Assembly (NCBI GenBank): GCA_945898105.1
Contig: CAMDHL010000011.1
Coordinates: 1 to 19,238, forward strand
Origin: Comamonas sp. lk
GTDB lineage: Bacteria; Pseudomonadota; Gammaproteobacteria; Burkholderiales; Burkholderiaceae_C
Direction: 5' to 3'
DNA: 19,238 nucleotides
The translations under genes were made by a program, and so were the position numbers. Shown here piece by piece: positions 1 to 8,043 of this stretch (the first letter of the stretch is position 1; every line of letters begins with the position of its first letter). The notes under the pieces were generated by a model. That model was not told the origin of the DNA and did no database searches. It was given only the letters and a program-made list of their open reading frames with translations.

Positions 1-501
1 TCTCCTGATAAGGTTGGGTTTCTGGAGTTATTGATTCCCAAAGTTGGCGATGAGCTTATGACTGGCCACGCCAGTTTGGAAGCAAATATCGATGAACACA
101 ACTACCACGAATTTGAAAATATTCGTGTCGAGGCGTTAGCTTTAAGTACCATCTGCTCGAACAACCTGATCGATCATATTGATCTTCTTTCAATTGATGT
201 TGAAGGCGCTGAATTAGAGGTTTTGTTGGGCGCAGACTTACAAAAGTTTAAACCTAAGCTAATCCTGTTGGAGGATAAGCATTTGTATCTTGTAAAGCAT
301 CGCTTTTTATTAAAAGCAGGCTATGTTCTCGCGCAACGGCACAATCGTAATTGCTGGTACGTTAAAAGAGGAGAGGTTTTACCCCAGGTTGCATTTTCTC
401 AAAGATTTAAACTTTGGAAAAGAATGTATGTGAGTATTTGGGTAAAGAAAATAGCCTATGCAATAAGGCATCGCACTATTAAGCCTTTCTTGGTTTTTTG
501 A
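1..501 (+). CDS. FkbM-family SAM-dependent methyltransferase, 3' part
   Basis: The reading frame is open from the first base to a TGA at 499-501, giving 166 residues; the 5' end lies outside the window, so a TTG at 31 is not the true start. The segment DLLSIDVEGAELEVLLGA (fragment residues 61-78) is the hallmark of FkbM methyltransferases: an acidic strand end and the VEGAE turn of the Rossmann fold. A preceding GHASL segment also fits the family. These enzymes O-methylate sugars or other small acceptors and often sit in O-antigen, capsule or exopolysaccharide clusters. The C-terminus after about residue 130 is basic and aromatic and not recognised. Base composition and codon use are clearly more AT-rich than in the genes from 771 onward, consistent with a surface-glycan locus that varies between strains. 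The family call is firm; the substrate is unknown. Confidence 0.82.
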   Translation, partial: SPDKVGFLELLIPKVGDELMTGHASLEANIDEHNYHEFENIRVEALALSTICSNNLIDHIDLLSIDVEGAELEVLLGADLQKFKPKLILLEDKHLYLVKHRFLLKAGYVLAQRHNRNCWYVKRGEVLPQVAFSQRFKLWKRMYVSIWVKKIAYAIRHRTIKPFLVF

Positions 502-735
502 ATTGACTTTTTAACAAAACGTGAAATATTGCCCAGTATTTTGACCGGGAGCCTGCAATTTTTTGTTTGGGTGCCGTAAGCGATGGCGATAGAGCCAGAC
601 CTGTATTTGGTGGGCCATCAAAACTAATCGCCGGGATCTAATCCCCAGTCGCTGCACTCCGGTCTAGATATTGATAAATACTCTGTACCGAAATTTCGAG
701 AAATCAGCGCCTTAGATTTTGAGCAATCAAACTGA

Positions 736-758
736 GGCCCTCCGTTGATGGGAAGGCC
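736..758 (-). terminator. weak hairpin after the quinone oxidoreductase gene
   Basis: GGCCCTCC (736-743) pairs with GGAAGGCC (751-758) with one mismatch and a 7-base loop, just beyond the stop of the reverse-strand oxidoreductase gene. Read on the minus strand, the sequence after it has only short T stretches, so termination is plausible but weak. The rest of the 502-770 gap holds a small GGGAT-CTA-ATCCC dyad (633-645) and no gene that I recognise. Confidence 0.3.
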
Positions 759-770
759 CGCCTTAAAGGC

Positions 771-1748
771 TCATTCGTTGACCATCACCAATTTCCCCAT
801 CACCCCCCGCGATCCCATGTGGGCGTAGGCGGCTTTGAGTTCGGACATGGGCATAGTGCGGTCGATCACAGGTTTGATCTTCCCCTGGGCGTACCACTGG
901 GCCAGTTCTGCCATGGCGGCCATGCTTTTTTGCGGTTCGCGTTTGGTGAAGTCTCCCCAGAACACGCCCACGATGGATGCGCCTTTGAGTAATGCCAGGT
1001 TAAGGGGCAGGGCAGGTATTGGGCCGGCAGCAAAGCCGATGACCAAGTAGCGCCCGCGCCAACCAATCGAGCGAAATGCCGGTTCGGCAAAGTCGCCGCC
1101 TACCGGGTCATAAATTACATCCGGACCTTTGCCGCCGGTCAGGGTTTTGATGGCTTCGCGGAGGTTTTCAGTGCTGTAGTTGATGGTTTCGTCGGCGCCA
1201 ATGCTGCGGCAAAGGGTGCATTTTTCGTCAGTGGAAGCCGCGGCTATGACGCGTGCTCCAGCGGCTTTGGCGATCTGGATAGCCGAGGTTCCCACCCCAC
1301 CGGCAGCGCCCAGCACCAGCACGGTTTCGCCGGCTTTGAGCGCAGCACGGTCAATGAGGGCATGATGCGAAGTCGCGTAAATCATGATGAAGGCGGCAGC
1401 GTCCACCATGGGAAAGCCCGGGGGCAGAGGCATGCACAGCATGGCCGGTGCAATCGTGTGTGTGCCAAATCCGCCGGTGCCGCTAAGGCAAGCTACTGCC
1501 TGCCCCACTTTTAGGTGCTTGACGCCTTCGCCAACGGCTTCGATGATGCCTGCGTATTCCGACCCGGGCACAAAGGGCAGCGGCGGCTTCATTTGGTACT
1601 TGTTTTGTACGATCAGCAGGTCTGGAAAGTTCAAGCTGGCCGCTTCGATTCGCACCAGCACTTCGCCGGCCTTAGGGCTGGGGGTGGGCAGTTCTTTCCA
1701 GGTCAGGGCATCAACACCGGTGGGGTTTTCGCAAAGCCAAGCGTGCAT
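771..1748 (-). CDS. NADPH:quinone oxidoreductase, zinc-free MDR family
   Basis: A 325-residue cytosolic medium-chain dehydrogenase/reductase of the quinone oxidoreductase type. The N-terminal GroES-like domain (about 1-115) lacks the zinc-ligand cysteines of alcohol dehydrogenases. The nucleotide-binding motif GAAGGVGTSAIQIAK starts near residue 147, and VIYDPVGGD with a C-terminal GVMGKLVM complete the family pattern. Members use NADPH to reduce quinones or enones; the true substrate cannot be told from sequence. I chose the ATG at 1746-1748 because GGAGA lies 7 bases upstream and the protein then begins MHAWLCENPTG, where the family normally starts. The frame runs open to 1841, but that 31-residue extension is arginine-rich and unlike the family. 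It is divergent from surE across 163 bp and looks monocistronic. Confidence 0.88.
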   Translation of the reverse strand: MHAWLCENPTGVDALTWKELPTPSPKAGEVLVRIEAASLNFPDLLIVQNKYQMKPPLPFVPGSEYAGIIEAVGEGVKHLKVGQAVACLSGTGGFGTHTIAPAMLCMPLPPGFPMVDAAAFIMIYATSHHALIDRAALKAGETVLVLGAAGGVGTSAIQIAKAAGARVIAAASTDEKCTLCRSIGADETINYSTENLREAIKTLTGGKGPDVIYDPVGGDFAEPAFRSIGWRGRYLVIGFAAGPIPALPLNLALLKGASIVGVFWGDFTKREPQKSMAAMAELAQWYAQGKIKPVIDRTMPMSELKAAYAHMGSRGVMGKLVMVNE

Positions 1749-1871
1749 AGAAATTTCTCCGATAAAACGCGAATGATAGAGGGCGCTGCAACAGGCATGC
1801 CCGGTAGGCTTGTCCCTCGCGCGACGGCTGCCCGGGCGCATTTAACAAAACGCCACACGCACCACCCGACC

Positions 1872-1902
1872 TTGGCTCCTTCTCAGTGCCCACACCTACA
1901 AT
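1872..1902 (+). promoter_or_regulatory. candidate surE promoter
   Basis: TACAAT (1897-1902) is a good sigma-70 -10 match only 9 bases before the surE ATG. A poor -35 candidate, TTGGCT (1872-1877), lies 19 bases further upstream. If the -10 is used, transcription would start about 3 bases before the ATG, giving a nearly leaderless mRNA. This fits the lack of any purine-rich ribosome binding site before surE. Confidence 0.35.
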
Positions 1903-1911
1903 CACTAACCC

Positions 1912-2673
1912 ATGAAAATACTTATTTCCAATGACGACGGTTTCCAAGCTGCAGGCCTGGTCGCTTTGTACGAAGCGCTGAAGGACGTAGCCCAGGTCGA
2001 GGTGATCGCGCCCGAGGTGAATAACAGCGCAAAATCCAACGCACTGACCTTGAATGCGCCTTTGTATGTCCACCGCGCCGCCAATGGCTTTCGCTATGTA
2101 AATGGCACCCCGGCGGACTGCGTTCATATTGCCCTGTCGGGTCTGCTGGATTACCGCCCCGACTTAGTGGTATCCGGTATCAATAACGGTGCCAATATGG
2201 GTGACGACACCATTTATTCCGGTACCGTGGGTGCGGCCATGGAGGGTTATCTTTTCGGCATCCCGGCTATTGCCTTTTCGCAGGTGGACAAGGACTGGGT
2301 CGAATTGGCTTCGGCCGCCCGCAAAGCCCGTGAGCTGGTGCTGTCCATGCATGCGAACAAGTTGATCACCAGCGCGCCCTGGTTGCTTAATGTGAATATT
2401 CCGAACCGGCCCTATGCCGAAATCGGTGGCGCCAAACTGTGCCGACTGGGCAAGCGCCATGCAGCCGAGCCGGTAATTACCCAAAAGAGTCCGCGTGGCG
2501 AGACTATGTATTGGATTGGCGCTGCCGGACCGGCCAAGGACGAGGCCCCGGGCACGGACTTTCATGCCACCCAACATGGCCATATGGCGATCACGCCCTT
2601 GTTGGTGGATCTAACCGATCACCAAGCCTTGACTTACTGGGCGCAAAGCATGGCTAACATGGGCGGTGCATGA
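1912..2673 (+). CDS. surE: 5'/3'-nucleotidase SurE
   Basis: A 253-residue protein of the SurE family, metal-dependent phosphatases that release phosphate from nucleoside 5'- and 3'-monophosphates and short polyphosphates in the cytoplasm. The start [10 protein letters not shown] carries the metal-binding aspartates D8 and D9. S39 in the [12 protein letters not shown] segment and the asparagines in [13 protein letters not shown] (from residue 87) complete the active site, followed by [11 protein letters not shown]. The length is normal. It heads the stationary-phase/repair group surE-pcm-nlpD; its TGA overlaps the pcm ATG (ATGA), so the two are probably translationally coupled. No Shine-Dalgarno sequence is visible before the ATG. 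The assignment is secure. Confidence 0.97.
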   Translation: MKILISNDDGFQAAGLVALYEALKDVAQVEVIAPEVNNSAKSNALTLNAPLYVHRAANGFRYVNGTPADCVHIALSGLLDYRPDLVVSGINNGANMGDDTIYSGTVGAAMEGYLFGIPAIAFSQVDKDWVELASAARKARELVLSMHANKLITSAPWLLNVNIPNRPYAEIGGAKLCRLGKRHAAEPVITQKSPRGETMYWIGAAGPAKDEAPGTDFHATQHGHMAITPLLVDLTDHQALTYWAQSMANMGGA

Positions 2674-3440
2674 AAGAGCGGCCCAGCTTTCCGGCCCGTA
2701 TGCCGACCAGCATGCCGTTCAAGAAGGCGAAAACCGGCGTCCCACCTAATTTGCCCCAGGGTCTGGGAATGGATTCAAGCGCCGTGCGGCGTCGCATGGT
2801 GGAAAAACTGACGGCGCAAGGCCTGAGCGACCCTCTGGTGCAGCAGGCCATGGGCGCCGTGGAGCGGCACCGCTTTGTAGATAGCGGTCTGGTCAACCAA
2901 GCTTATGAGGACACCAGCCTGCCCATCGGCTTGGGACAAACGATTTCCAAGCCAAGCGTAGTGGCGCGCATGATCGAACTTTTACGTAAAGGCGTCGAGG
3001 GGCGCATGGGCCGCGTGCTCGAAATCGGCACGGGCTGCGGCTACCAAGCGGCGGTGCTCAGTCATCTGGCAAGCGAGGTCTATAGCATCGAGCGTTTGCG
3101 GGGTCTGCATGACAAGGCGCGCGAAAACCTGCGACCCTTTCGTCTGAGTACGGTTCATTTGTTATTTGGCGACGGTATGCTGGGCTATTCTGCCGGCGCG
3201 CCCTATGCCGCCATCATTGCGGCGGCGGGTGGGGAAGCGATTCCCGAGGCCTGGATTGACCAACTGGCGGTTGGCGGGCGCTTAATTGCGCCGGTTTTGG
3301 GTAAAGCGGGGTCTGCCGGCGCAATAGGTCGGGTCGCCAACGGTCAGTCTTTGGTGGTGCTCGACAAGACCGCCCAGGGCGTGCGCCAGACCATACTGGA
3401 GGCCGTTCACTTCGTGCCCCTAAAGTCCGGCGTCGCATAA
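2670..3440 (+). CDS. pcm: protein-L-isoaspartate O-methyltransferase
   Basis: A 256-residue enzyme that uses SAM to methylate isoaspartyl residues in aged proteins, starting their repair. Diagnostic segments are [25 protein letters not shown] and the SAM-binding motif [15 protein letters not shown] (residues about 115-129). The protein is longer than the roughly 208-residue E. coli enzyme because of a basic, proline-rich N-terminal extension of about 40 residues; from memory such extensions are common in betaproteobacterial Pcm. The start overlaps the surE stop as ATGA. An internal ATG (M34, start of [10 protein letters not shown]) would remove most of the extension and cannot be excluded. 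nlpD follows after 21 bp. Confidence 0.95.
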   Translation: MKERPSFPARMPTSMPFKKAKTGVPPNLPQGLGMDSSAVRRRMVEKLTAQGLSDPLVQQAMGAVERHRFVDSGLVNQAYEDTSLPIGLGQTISKPSVVARMIELLRKGVEGRMGRVLEIGTGCGYQAAVLSHLASEVYSIERLRGLHDKARENLRPFRLSTVHLLFGDGMLGYSAGAPYAAIIAAAGGEAIPEAWIDQLAVGGRLIAPVLGKAGSAGAIGRVANGQSLVVLDKTAQGVRQTILEAVHFVPLKSGVA

Positions 3441-3461
3441 AGTGCGAATAAAGGAAAATTT

Positions 3462-4409
3462 ATGTTTTTCAACAAGTTAAATGTAAAAATTAAAGCATTT
3501 TCTTTGATATTTATCGCCCTGGCGATTGGCACTTTGTCCGCCTGTGGCGGCAAGCCACTTAGTCCGGCGCCGGTGGAGGACCGCACTGTGTCCCCTGCGC
3601 GTAACAAAGCGGCAGAGGGCACAGAGACGGTCCTTCCCACTAAGACCACCCACAGCTCTGAGGCGAGTCCAACTTCGGTCGTCGCAAGCACTCCCACGGC
3701 TAAGGCAAATGCCGACAATGCCGGCAAGCCGGGCTATTACACCGTTAAACAAGGTGACACACTAGCGCGGATTGGTCTTGAGTCGGGCCAGAATTACCGT
3801 GATATTGCGCGTTGGAACAGTCTGGAAAATCCCGATCGAATCGAAACAGGCCAGCTTTTAAGGGTGATTCCCCCAGGCAGTCTGGAAGATGGGCCGGTAA
3901 GCAGGGCGGTCGCACCTTCAAAAATTGCGGCTACACCCATTGGTGCTGCTGAAAAACCGGCTCCATCAGCAAGCGCCGTGCAAGCAACTACACCGGCACC
4001 ACTGGTTGCGCCCGCGGCCACCGCAAACGTGGTGGAGGATTCGGTAGGTTTTGTCTGGCCAGCGCGTGGGTCCATTGTGGCTGGCTTTGATGAAAGCAAG
4101 AACCGCAAAGGTCTGGACATCGGCGGAGCGGCGGGCGATGCAGTTCTTGCCGCCGCCGAGGGCAAAGTTGTGTACGCAGGCGCTGGGTTACGCGGCTATG
4201 GGAACCTGATCATTCTGAAGCACAGTAGCACCTATCTGACCGCCTATGCTCATAACCAAACGCTGCTGGTAAAGGAAGAGCAAACCGTCAAACAAGGTCA
4301 GCGAATTGCCGAAATGGGCAGCAGTGACACGGATCAGGTCAAGCTGCACTTTGAGGTTCGTAAACTGGGCAAACCAGTGGACCCGCTCAAGTACCTTCCT
4401 GCGCGATAA
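3462..4409 (+). CDS. nlpD: NlpD-like lipoprotein, LysM and degenerate M23 (LytM) domain
   Basis: A 315-residue outer-membrane lipoprotein. A basic N-terminus and hydrophobic helix end in the lipobox LSAC (Cys28). A LysM domain follows (YYTVKQGDTLARIG, residues 92-137), then an Ala/Pro-rich linker (about 145-190) and a C-terminal M23 domain (196-315). The peptidase site is degenerate: the first zinc histidine is replaced by R215 (RKGLD), and the HxH motif reads K294-L-H296, while D219 and H264 remain. This is the pattern of NlpD/EnvC activators, which switch on cell-wall amidases during septum splitting instead of cutting peptidoglycan. AAAGGA precedes the ATG with good spacing. It follows pcm as in many proteobacteria, but rpoS does not follow it. 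Confidence 0.93.
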   Translation: MFFNKLNVKIKAFSLIFIALAIGTLSACGGKPLSPAPVEDRTVSPARNKAAEGTETVLPTKTTHSSEASPTSVVASTPTAKANADNAGKPGYYTVKQGDTLARIGLESGQNYRDIARWNSLENPDRIETGQLLRVIPPGSLEDGPVSRAVAPSKIAATPIGAAEKPAPSASAVQATTPAPLVAPAATANVVEDSVGFVWPARGSIVAGFDESKNRKGLDIGGAAGDAVLAAAEGKVVYAGAGLRGYGNLIILKHSSTYLTAYAHNQTLLVKEEQTVKQGQRIAEMGSSDTDQVKLHFEVRKLGKPVDPLKYLPAR

Positions 4410-4413
4410 GCCG

Positions 4414-4433
4414 AGGGCCGTGCAGGCGGCCCT
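4414..4433 (+). terminator. GC-rich hairpin between nlpD and rlmD
   Basis: AGGGCCG (4414-4420) and CGGCCCT (4427-4433) form a perfect 7-bp stem with a 6-base loop four bases after the nlpD stop. There is no T-run, so it may only stabilise the mRNA end or attenuate read-through into rlmD. It occupies the place where many relatives carry rpoS. Confidence 0.4.
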
Positions 4434-4451
4434 AAGTTCATAACTATTTCT

Positions 4452-5984
4452 ATGCCTAACAAGTCATCCTCTGCGTCCGGGCCGATGGGATCGCCTTCCC
4501 CCTCCGAACGCGGTTCACCTACCAGAGCGCTAGACGCGCCGATGATGCCGACAGCGCCCCACAGGGATGGTCATTTGACGGTTCAGAGCCTGGACCTTGA
4601 GGGCCAAGGTGTTGCGCACCGCGAGGATGGGAAGGTGGTGTTTATTGACGGCGCCTTGCCCTACGAAGTGGTGAGCGCTAGGGTGCATCGCAGCAAAGCC
4701 AGTTTCGACAAGGGCACTTTGACGGTGGTGCACCAGGAGTCTGCCCAAAGAGTGCGCCCCTTGTGTCCGCATTTCGGCCTTCACGAGGGTGCGTGTGGTG
4801 GTTGCAAGATGCAGCATTTGCATCCTGCGGCACAAGTGGCGGTTAAACAACGGGCTATGGAGGACCAATTCCTGCATATTGGCAAACTGCGTCCCGAGCG
4901 GATCCTGCGCGCAATTGAAGGCCCGGCTTGGGGCTACCGCTACCGGGCGCGTTTATCAGTGCGTTTTGTTAGAAAAAAGGGCGCGGTACTCATAGGCTTT
5001 CATGAACGTAAGAGCCATTTTGTAACCGACATGAAGCAATGCCCAGTGTTGCCCGCCCACATGAGCGCCATGCTGCTGCCTCTGCGCGCCTTGATCGAAT
5101 CGATGGACGCGGTGCAGCACATCCCCCAAATCGAAATGGCAATTGGTGACCTTGGCGGTTTTGGGGTGGGGCGTGAACAGGGCGATGTGACCGCTTTGGT
5201 TTTGCGACATTTGCTGCCTTTAAGCGAAGCGGACCTTCAGCGCTTGGCGGCCTTCGCGCAGGCCCACAAAGGGGTGCAGTGGTGGTTGCAAGCCAAAGGA
5301 CCGGATGCAATAGTGCCGCTTGAGGTGCCGCCAGCGCAGCGGACCGGAGAGTTGGCCTACAGCCTGCCCGAATTTGGCATCACCATGCCCTTTAGACCTA
5401 CCGATTTCACGCAAGTCAATCCGTATATCAATCGCGTATTGGTCGCTCGTGCGCTGTCGCTATTAGAGGTACAAAAGCACGAGCGGGTGATTGACTGGTT
5501 TTGCGGTCTCGGCAATTTCACCCTGCCGTTGGCCACGCGAGCACGAGAGGTTTTAGGGTTCGAAGGCGCACAGGCTTTGGTGGCGCGTTCGCAGCAAAAC
5601 TACCAGCTTAATCAGTTGACGCGCGGTGGTTTAGGCCCACTCGCTCCGACGCTTTTTGTGGCCCGCAACCTGTTTGAGATGACCCCCCAGGCTCTGATTG
5701 CGGATGGCACGGCAGATAAGTGGCTGGTGGATCCGCCGCGAGAAGGCGCTTACGCATTGGTGCAGGCGCTGGCCGATGCGATAGAAGCGGGAGAAGCCTC
5801 TGCGGGCTGGATGGCGCCTCGGCGGATTGTTTACGTTAGTTGCAATCCGGCCACTTTAGCGCGCGATGCCTCTGTGCTGGTATCACGTGCCGGCTATCGT
5901 TGCAGTGCTGCCGGAGTGGTGAATATGTTTGCGCACACTGCCCATGTCGAAAGCATTGCGGTATTTGATCGGCCTGACCTCTAG
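4452..5984 (+). CDS. rlmD: 23S rRNA (uracil-1939-C5)-methyltransferase RlmD
   Basis: A 510-residue SAM-dependent rRNA m5U methyltransferase (RumA family). A TRAM RNA-binding domain lies at about 40-100. Iron-sulfur cysteines are C105, C115, C118 ([10 protein letters not shown]) and probably C197 (KQCPVLP). The SAM motif is [14 protein letters not shown] (348-361), then VDPPREGA and the nucleophile loop [11 protein letters not shown] (nucleophile C464). The spacing C-x9-C-x2-C is longer than C-x5-C-x2-C of E. coli RumA. The first 35 residues are low-complexity (Ser/Pro) with no ribosome binding site upstream, so the true start may be the ATG pair at 4542-4547 (M31/M32). It lies 42 bp after nlpD and converges with the next gene across 18 bp. 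Confidence 0.94.
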   Translation: MPNKSSSASGPMGSPSPSERGSPTRALDAPMMPTAPHRDGHLTVQSLDLEGQGVAHREDGKVVFIDGALPYEVVSARVHRSKASFDKGTLTVVHQESAQRVRPLCPHFGLHEGACGGCKMQHLHPAAQVAVKQRAMEDQFLHIGKLRPERILRAIEGPAWGYRYRARLSVRFVRKKGAVLIGFHERKSHFVTDMKQCPVLPAHMSAMLLPLRALIESMDAVQHIPQIEMAIGDLGGFGVGREQGDVTALVLRHLLPLSEADLQRLAAFAQAHKGVQWWLQAKGPDAIVPLEVPPAQRTGELAYSLPEFGITMPFRPTDFTQVNPYINRVLVARALSLLEVQKHERVIDWFCGLGNFTLPLATRAREVLGFEGAQALVARSQQNYQLNQLTRGGLGPLAPTLFVARNLFEMTPQALIADGTADKWLVDPPREGAYALVQALADAIEAGEASAGWMAPRRIVYVSCNPATLARDASVLVSRAGYRCSAAGVVNMFAHTAHVESIAVFDRPDL

Positions 5985-6002
5985 ATTCTTACAAAACGCG
6001 CC

Positions 6003-7703
6003 TTAACTGCGTTGCATGATCCACACCGCAATGGAGTTGTCCGTTGGATGCTTGACCAATGCCTTTGGTTTCCATCCCTGAAGATCGGTGTTAGGGGGTA
6101 GGCTCAGGCCGGGTCCAGGGGCGATGATCATCCACGGGCAGGACTGGGCCTTGGATGCATCCTGTATCGGCAATTTGGCAATCCAGCGCAGCGCGGCCAA
6201 TTGTCCAATGTCCAGTTTTTCCGTACTTATACAGTCGCTATTGCCAATTTCGGCGGCCACTGAGACAGCCCATCGGTCATAACTTTGGGTGTAATCAAAT
6301 AAAGAGATACCCACTGTCATCATCAGTGTCCAGCACCAGGCGATCCCACCTGCTGGCAAAACCAGACTGCGCCAGAGTTCGCGGCGGTGCCTTCCAACAC
6401 GCCAGTGCACTGCCAAGGCCCAGGCTACGGTAGCCATAGCTGCGATGAGAAAAGCGAACCAAGATATGTCGGCATGAAATCCCGGCGCTAGGCGTGCAAT
6501 ATTGGCGGAGGGGTTGGCAGGCGCGCCGAAATGCACCGCAATGAAATGGACCCACAGAACAATCCCCCATCCTGTGAAAAAAAGCAGTGTGAACCAATCA
6601 ATGAGCGAAGCAACCTGACGTTTTAGAGTTGGCAGCGCAAAGCCTGCCAGACTGGAAACTGCCGGCAGCGCCAGGAGCAAAACGCGGTCCGATGCGTCCA
6701 TGCACCAAGTGGCAACCAATACGACTGCCAAAAGCCACAGTGGAATCGCAAGGTGCCGGCTGATGGACATACGCCACATTTGACGGCGCCATACCCACAT
6801 GGTCCACAAGGCCAGGGGCCACGCCGGCCAGGTGAACCACAAAACCAATTCGCTATAGCCCTGCCACGAGGACGCAAGAAATAACGGGCTGTGGAGCTTC
6901 CACCGCCATAGATCCAGTGCGCTTGCCAAAGCTGCGCAGGCCGCGCTAGAGATCAAAAGGGCCGCAATACCAAGTGCACTGCTACGCCGCTGCGATTCGG
7001 TGGCAGTAGCCAAATTGAACTGGTAAATTTCAAATACTGCGATGCCCAGTCCCAACACTAATGAAAGTGTGGGTGCGCCACTCAGGCTTAGGCCCAACAT
7101 GCCGACGGTGGTGGCAGTGCATGCCAGCACTCGCTTAAACGGCAAAGCGCTCACGCCTGCAAAGAAAAGCGATGTGAAACCGAGTTGGACCAGTTCAGGT
7201 GACGTCTCATGCGCCATCGGGGCAAGGCCCAGACAAGCGATAAAGGCTAAAAGACCGCCATCCGCAATGGCACGGGCATAGTCGACGGGAAGTGCCTGTC
7301 CACCAAAAGCAAACTCCACGGGTTGGGCTTTTGGGCTGCGCGCCAGGTAGTAAGTGCCGTACCAGTGGGACGCCATTGCCAGCGCCAGCAGACAGGCGAA
7401 GGGTAGGCGCATCGACCAGTGCGCAATCAAACCGTCGGGTGAAAACTGCAGCATCCAAGCGCCCAGCCAATAGGGAAGCAATGCGCCTTGTGCCGAGGGT
7501 ACGCCTACTAGCGTCGGGTACCACCAGTCCGCCGTTCCCCAAGCTAATTCGGCCATGTAGCCGACTGACCCCATGTCTTCGACTTTCCATGGGCTTCGTC
7601 CAAAAAAACCGGCGGCGATATAGACGATGCACAAGGACAACAGCACCGAGCGTGGCAGTCGCGCCGCGCCGGCTTGGGTGACGATGGCAGGAGTGGTTTT
7701 CAA
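6003..7703 (-). CDS. putative GT-C membrane glycosyltransferase (ArnT/PMT-like)
   Basis: A 566-residue polytopic membrane protein with roughly 11-13 hydrophobic helices, Trp-rich throughout. The first periplasmic loop holds an acidic pair, E42-D43 (SPWKVEDMGSVGYM), then a W-W-Y-P segment, LLPYWLGA and RLPFA. This order resembles the first loop of ArnT/PMT (GT39/GT83) enzymes, which move a sugar from a polyprenyl-phosphate donor to lipid A, protein or glycan on the periplasmic side. A soluble C-terminal stretch of about 90 residues includes two cysteines (DCISTEK and QSCPW) that could form a disulfide. The first usable start is TTG at 7701-7703, in frame and 17 bp after the L31 terminator, without a ribosome binding site; GTG at V20 is an alternative. 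The fold call is moderate and the substrate unknown. Confidence 0.6.
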   Translation of the reverse strand: MKTTPAIVTQAGAARLPRSVLLSLCIVYIAAGFFGRSPWKVEDMGSVGYMAELAWGTADWWYPTLVGVPSAQGALLPYWLGAWMLQFSPDGLIAHWSMRLPFACLLALAMASHWYGTYYLARSPKAQPVEFAFGGQALPVDYARAIADGGLLAFIACLGLAPMAHETSPELVQLGFTSLFFAGVSALPFKRVLACTATTVGMLGLSLSGAPTLSLVLGLGIAVFEIYQFNLATATESQRRSSALGIAALLISSAACAALASALDLWRWKLHSPLFLASSWQGYSELVLWFTWPAWPLALWTMWVWRRQMWRMSISRHLAIPLWLLAVVLVATWCMDASDRVLLLALPAVSSLAGFALPTLKRQVASLIDWFTLLFFTGWGIVLWVHFIAVHFGAPANPSANIARLAPGFHADISWFAFLIAAMATVAWALAVHWRVGRHRRELWRSLVLPAGGIAWCWTLMMTVGISLFDYTQSYDRWAVSVAAEIGNSDCISTEKLDIGQLAALRWIAKLPIQDASKAQSCPWMIIAPGPGLSLPPNTDLQGWKPKALVKHPTDNSIAVWIMQRS

Positions 7704-7719
7704 TGCGGGCAGCTATATG

Positions 7720-7751
7720 AAAAAAGGCAGCTCGGTAATCCGGGCTGCCTT
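7720..7751 (-). terminator. strong intrinsic terminator of the L31 gene
   Basis: AAGGCAGC (7724-7731) pairs with GCTGCCTT (7744-7751), and the stem continues inward with TCGG/CCGG (one G-U pair) around a TAAT loop, giving 12 bp. Read on the minus strand it ends in six T residues (complement of A 7720-7725). It lies 35 bp after the L31 stop codon and before the membrane glycosyltransferase gene. Confidence 0.9.
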
Positions 7752-7785
7752 CGTTAAGGTCTCTCAGGCTACGGCCTGCGCTTGC

Positions 7786-8043
7786 TTACTTGGCGCTGGC
7801 TTTGCCAAAGCGGTTACGGAATTTTTCAACGCGTCCACCCATGTTATCGACCGATTTCTGAGTGCCGGTGTAAAAGGGGTGCGACTCGCTGGAGGTGTCA
7901 AGCTTGTAAAGAGGCAGTTCACGCCCGTCTTCCATCTTGATCATTTCCTTGGTGTTGGCGCAGGAGCGTGTCACGAACTTAAAGTTGTTAGATAAGTCCA
8001 CGAAGCAAACGTCGCGGTAATTAGGGTGAATTCCAGCTTTCAT
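7786..8043 (-). CDS. rpmE2: 50S ribosomal protein L31, type B
   Basis: An 85-residue large-subunit ribosomal protein. IHPNYR at the start and [12 protein letters not shown] with [12 protein letters not shown] at the end are L31 signatures. It is the zinc-free form: the CSKCHPF pair of type A is SSESHPF here, and the CxC pair near residue 16 is absent. Two isolated cysteines, C13 and C28, remain but do not make a zinc ribbon. Type B L31 usually serves under zinc limitation or as the only L31; the window does not show whether a zinc form exists elsewhere. I chose the ATG at 8041-8043, which gives family length; the frame is open to 8205, but that extension is not L31-like. Only a weak TGGA lies upstream as ribosome binding site. 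Confidence 0.95.
   Translation of the reverse strand: MKAGIHPNYRDVCFVDLSNNFKFVTRSCANTKEMIKMEDGRELPLYKLDTSSESHPFYTGTQKSVDNMGGRVEKFRNRFGKASAK

Noticed and set aside
511..618. 35-codon minus-strand open frame (MAHQIQVWLY...) in the gap after the methyltransferase gene
   Set aside because: No ribosome binding site and no family I recognise; a remnant of a transposase or glycan gene is possible but unsupported.
510..1852. 12-bp direct repeat TTTAACAAAACG at 510-521 and 1841-1852
   Set aside because: Several exact 12-mers are expected by chance in 19 kb, and no mobile element or attachment site lies between the copies.
1384..1934. Two plus-strand open frames of 130-139 codons
   Set aside because: They are antisense to the quinone oxidoreductase gene or run into the surE start, and have a low-complexity composition without family features.
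7207..7681. Overlapping open frames on both strands inside the membrane glycosyltransferase region
   Set aside because: The minus-strand frame with regularly spaced hydrophobic helices explains the region; the others have no coherent composition.
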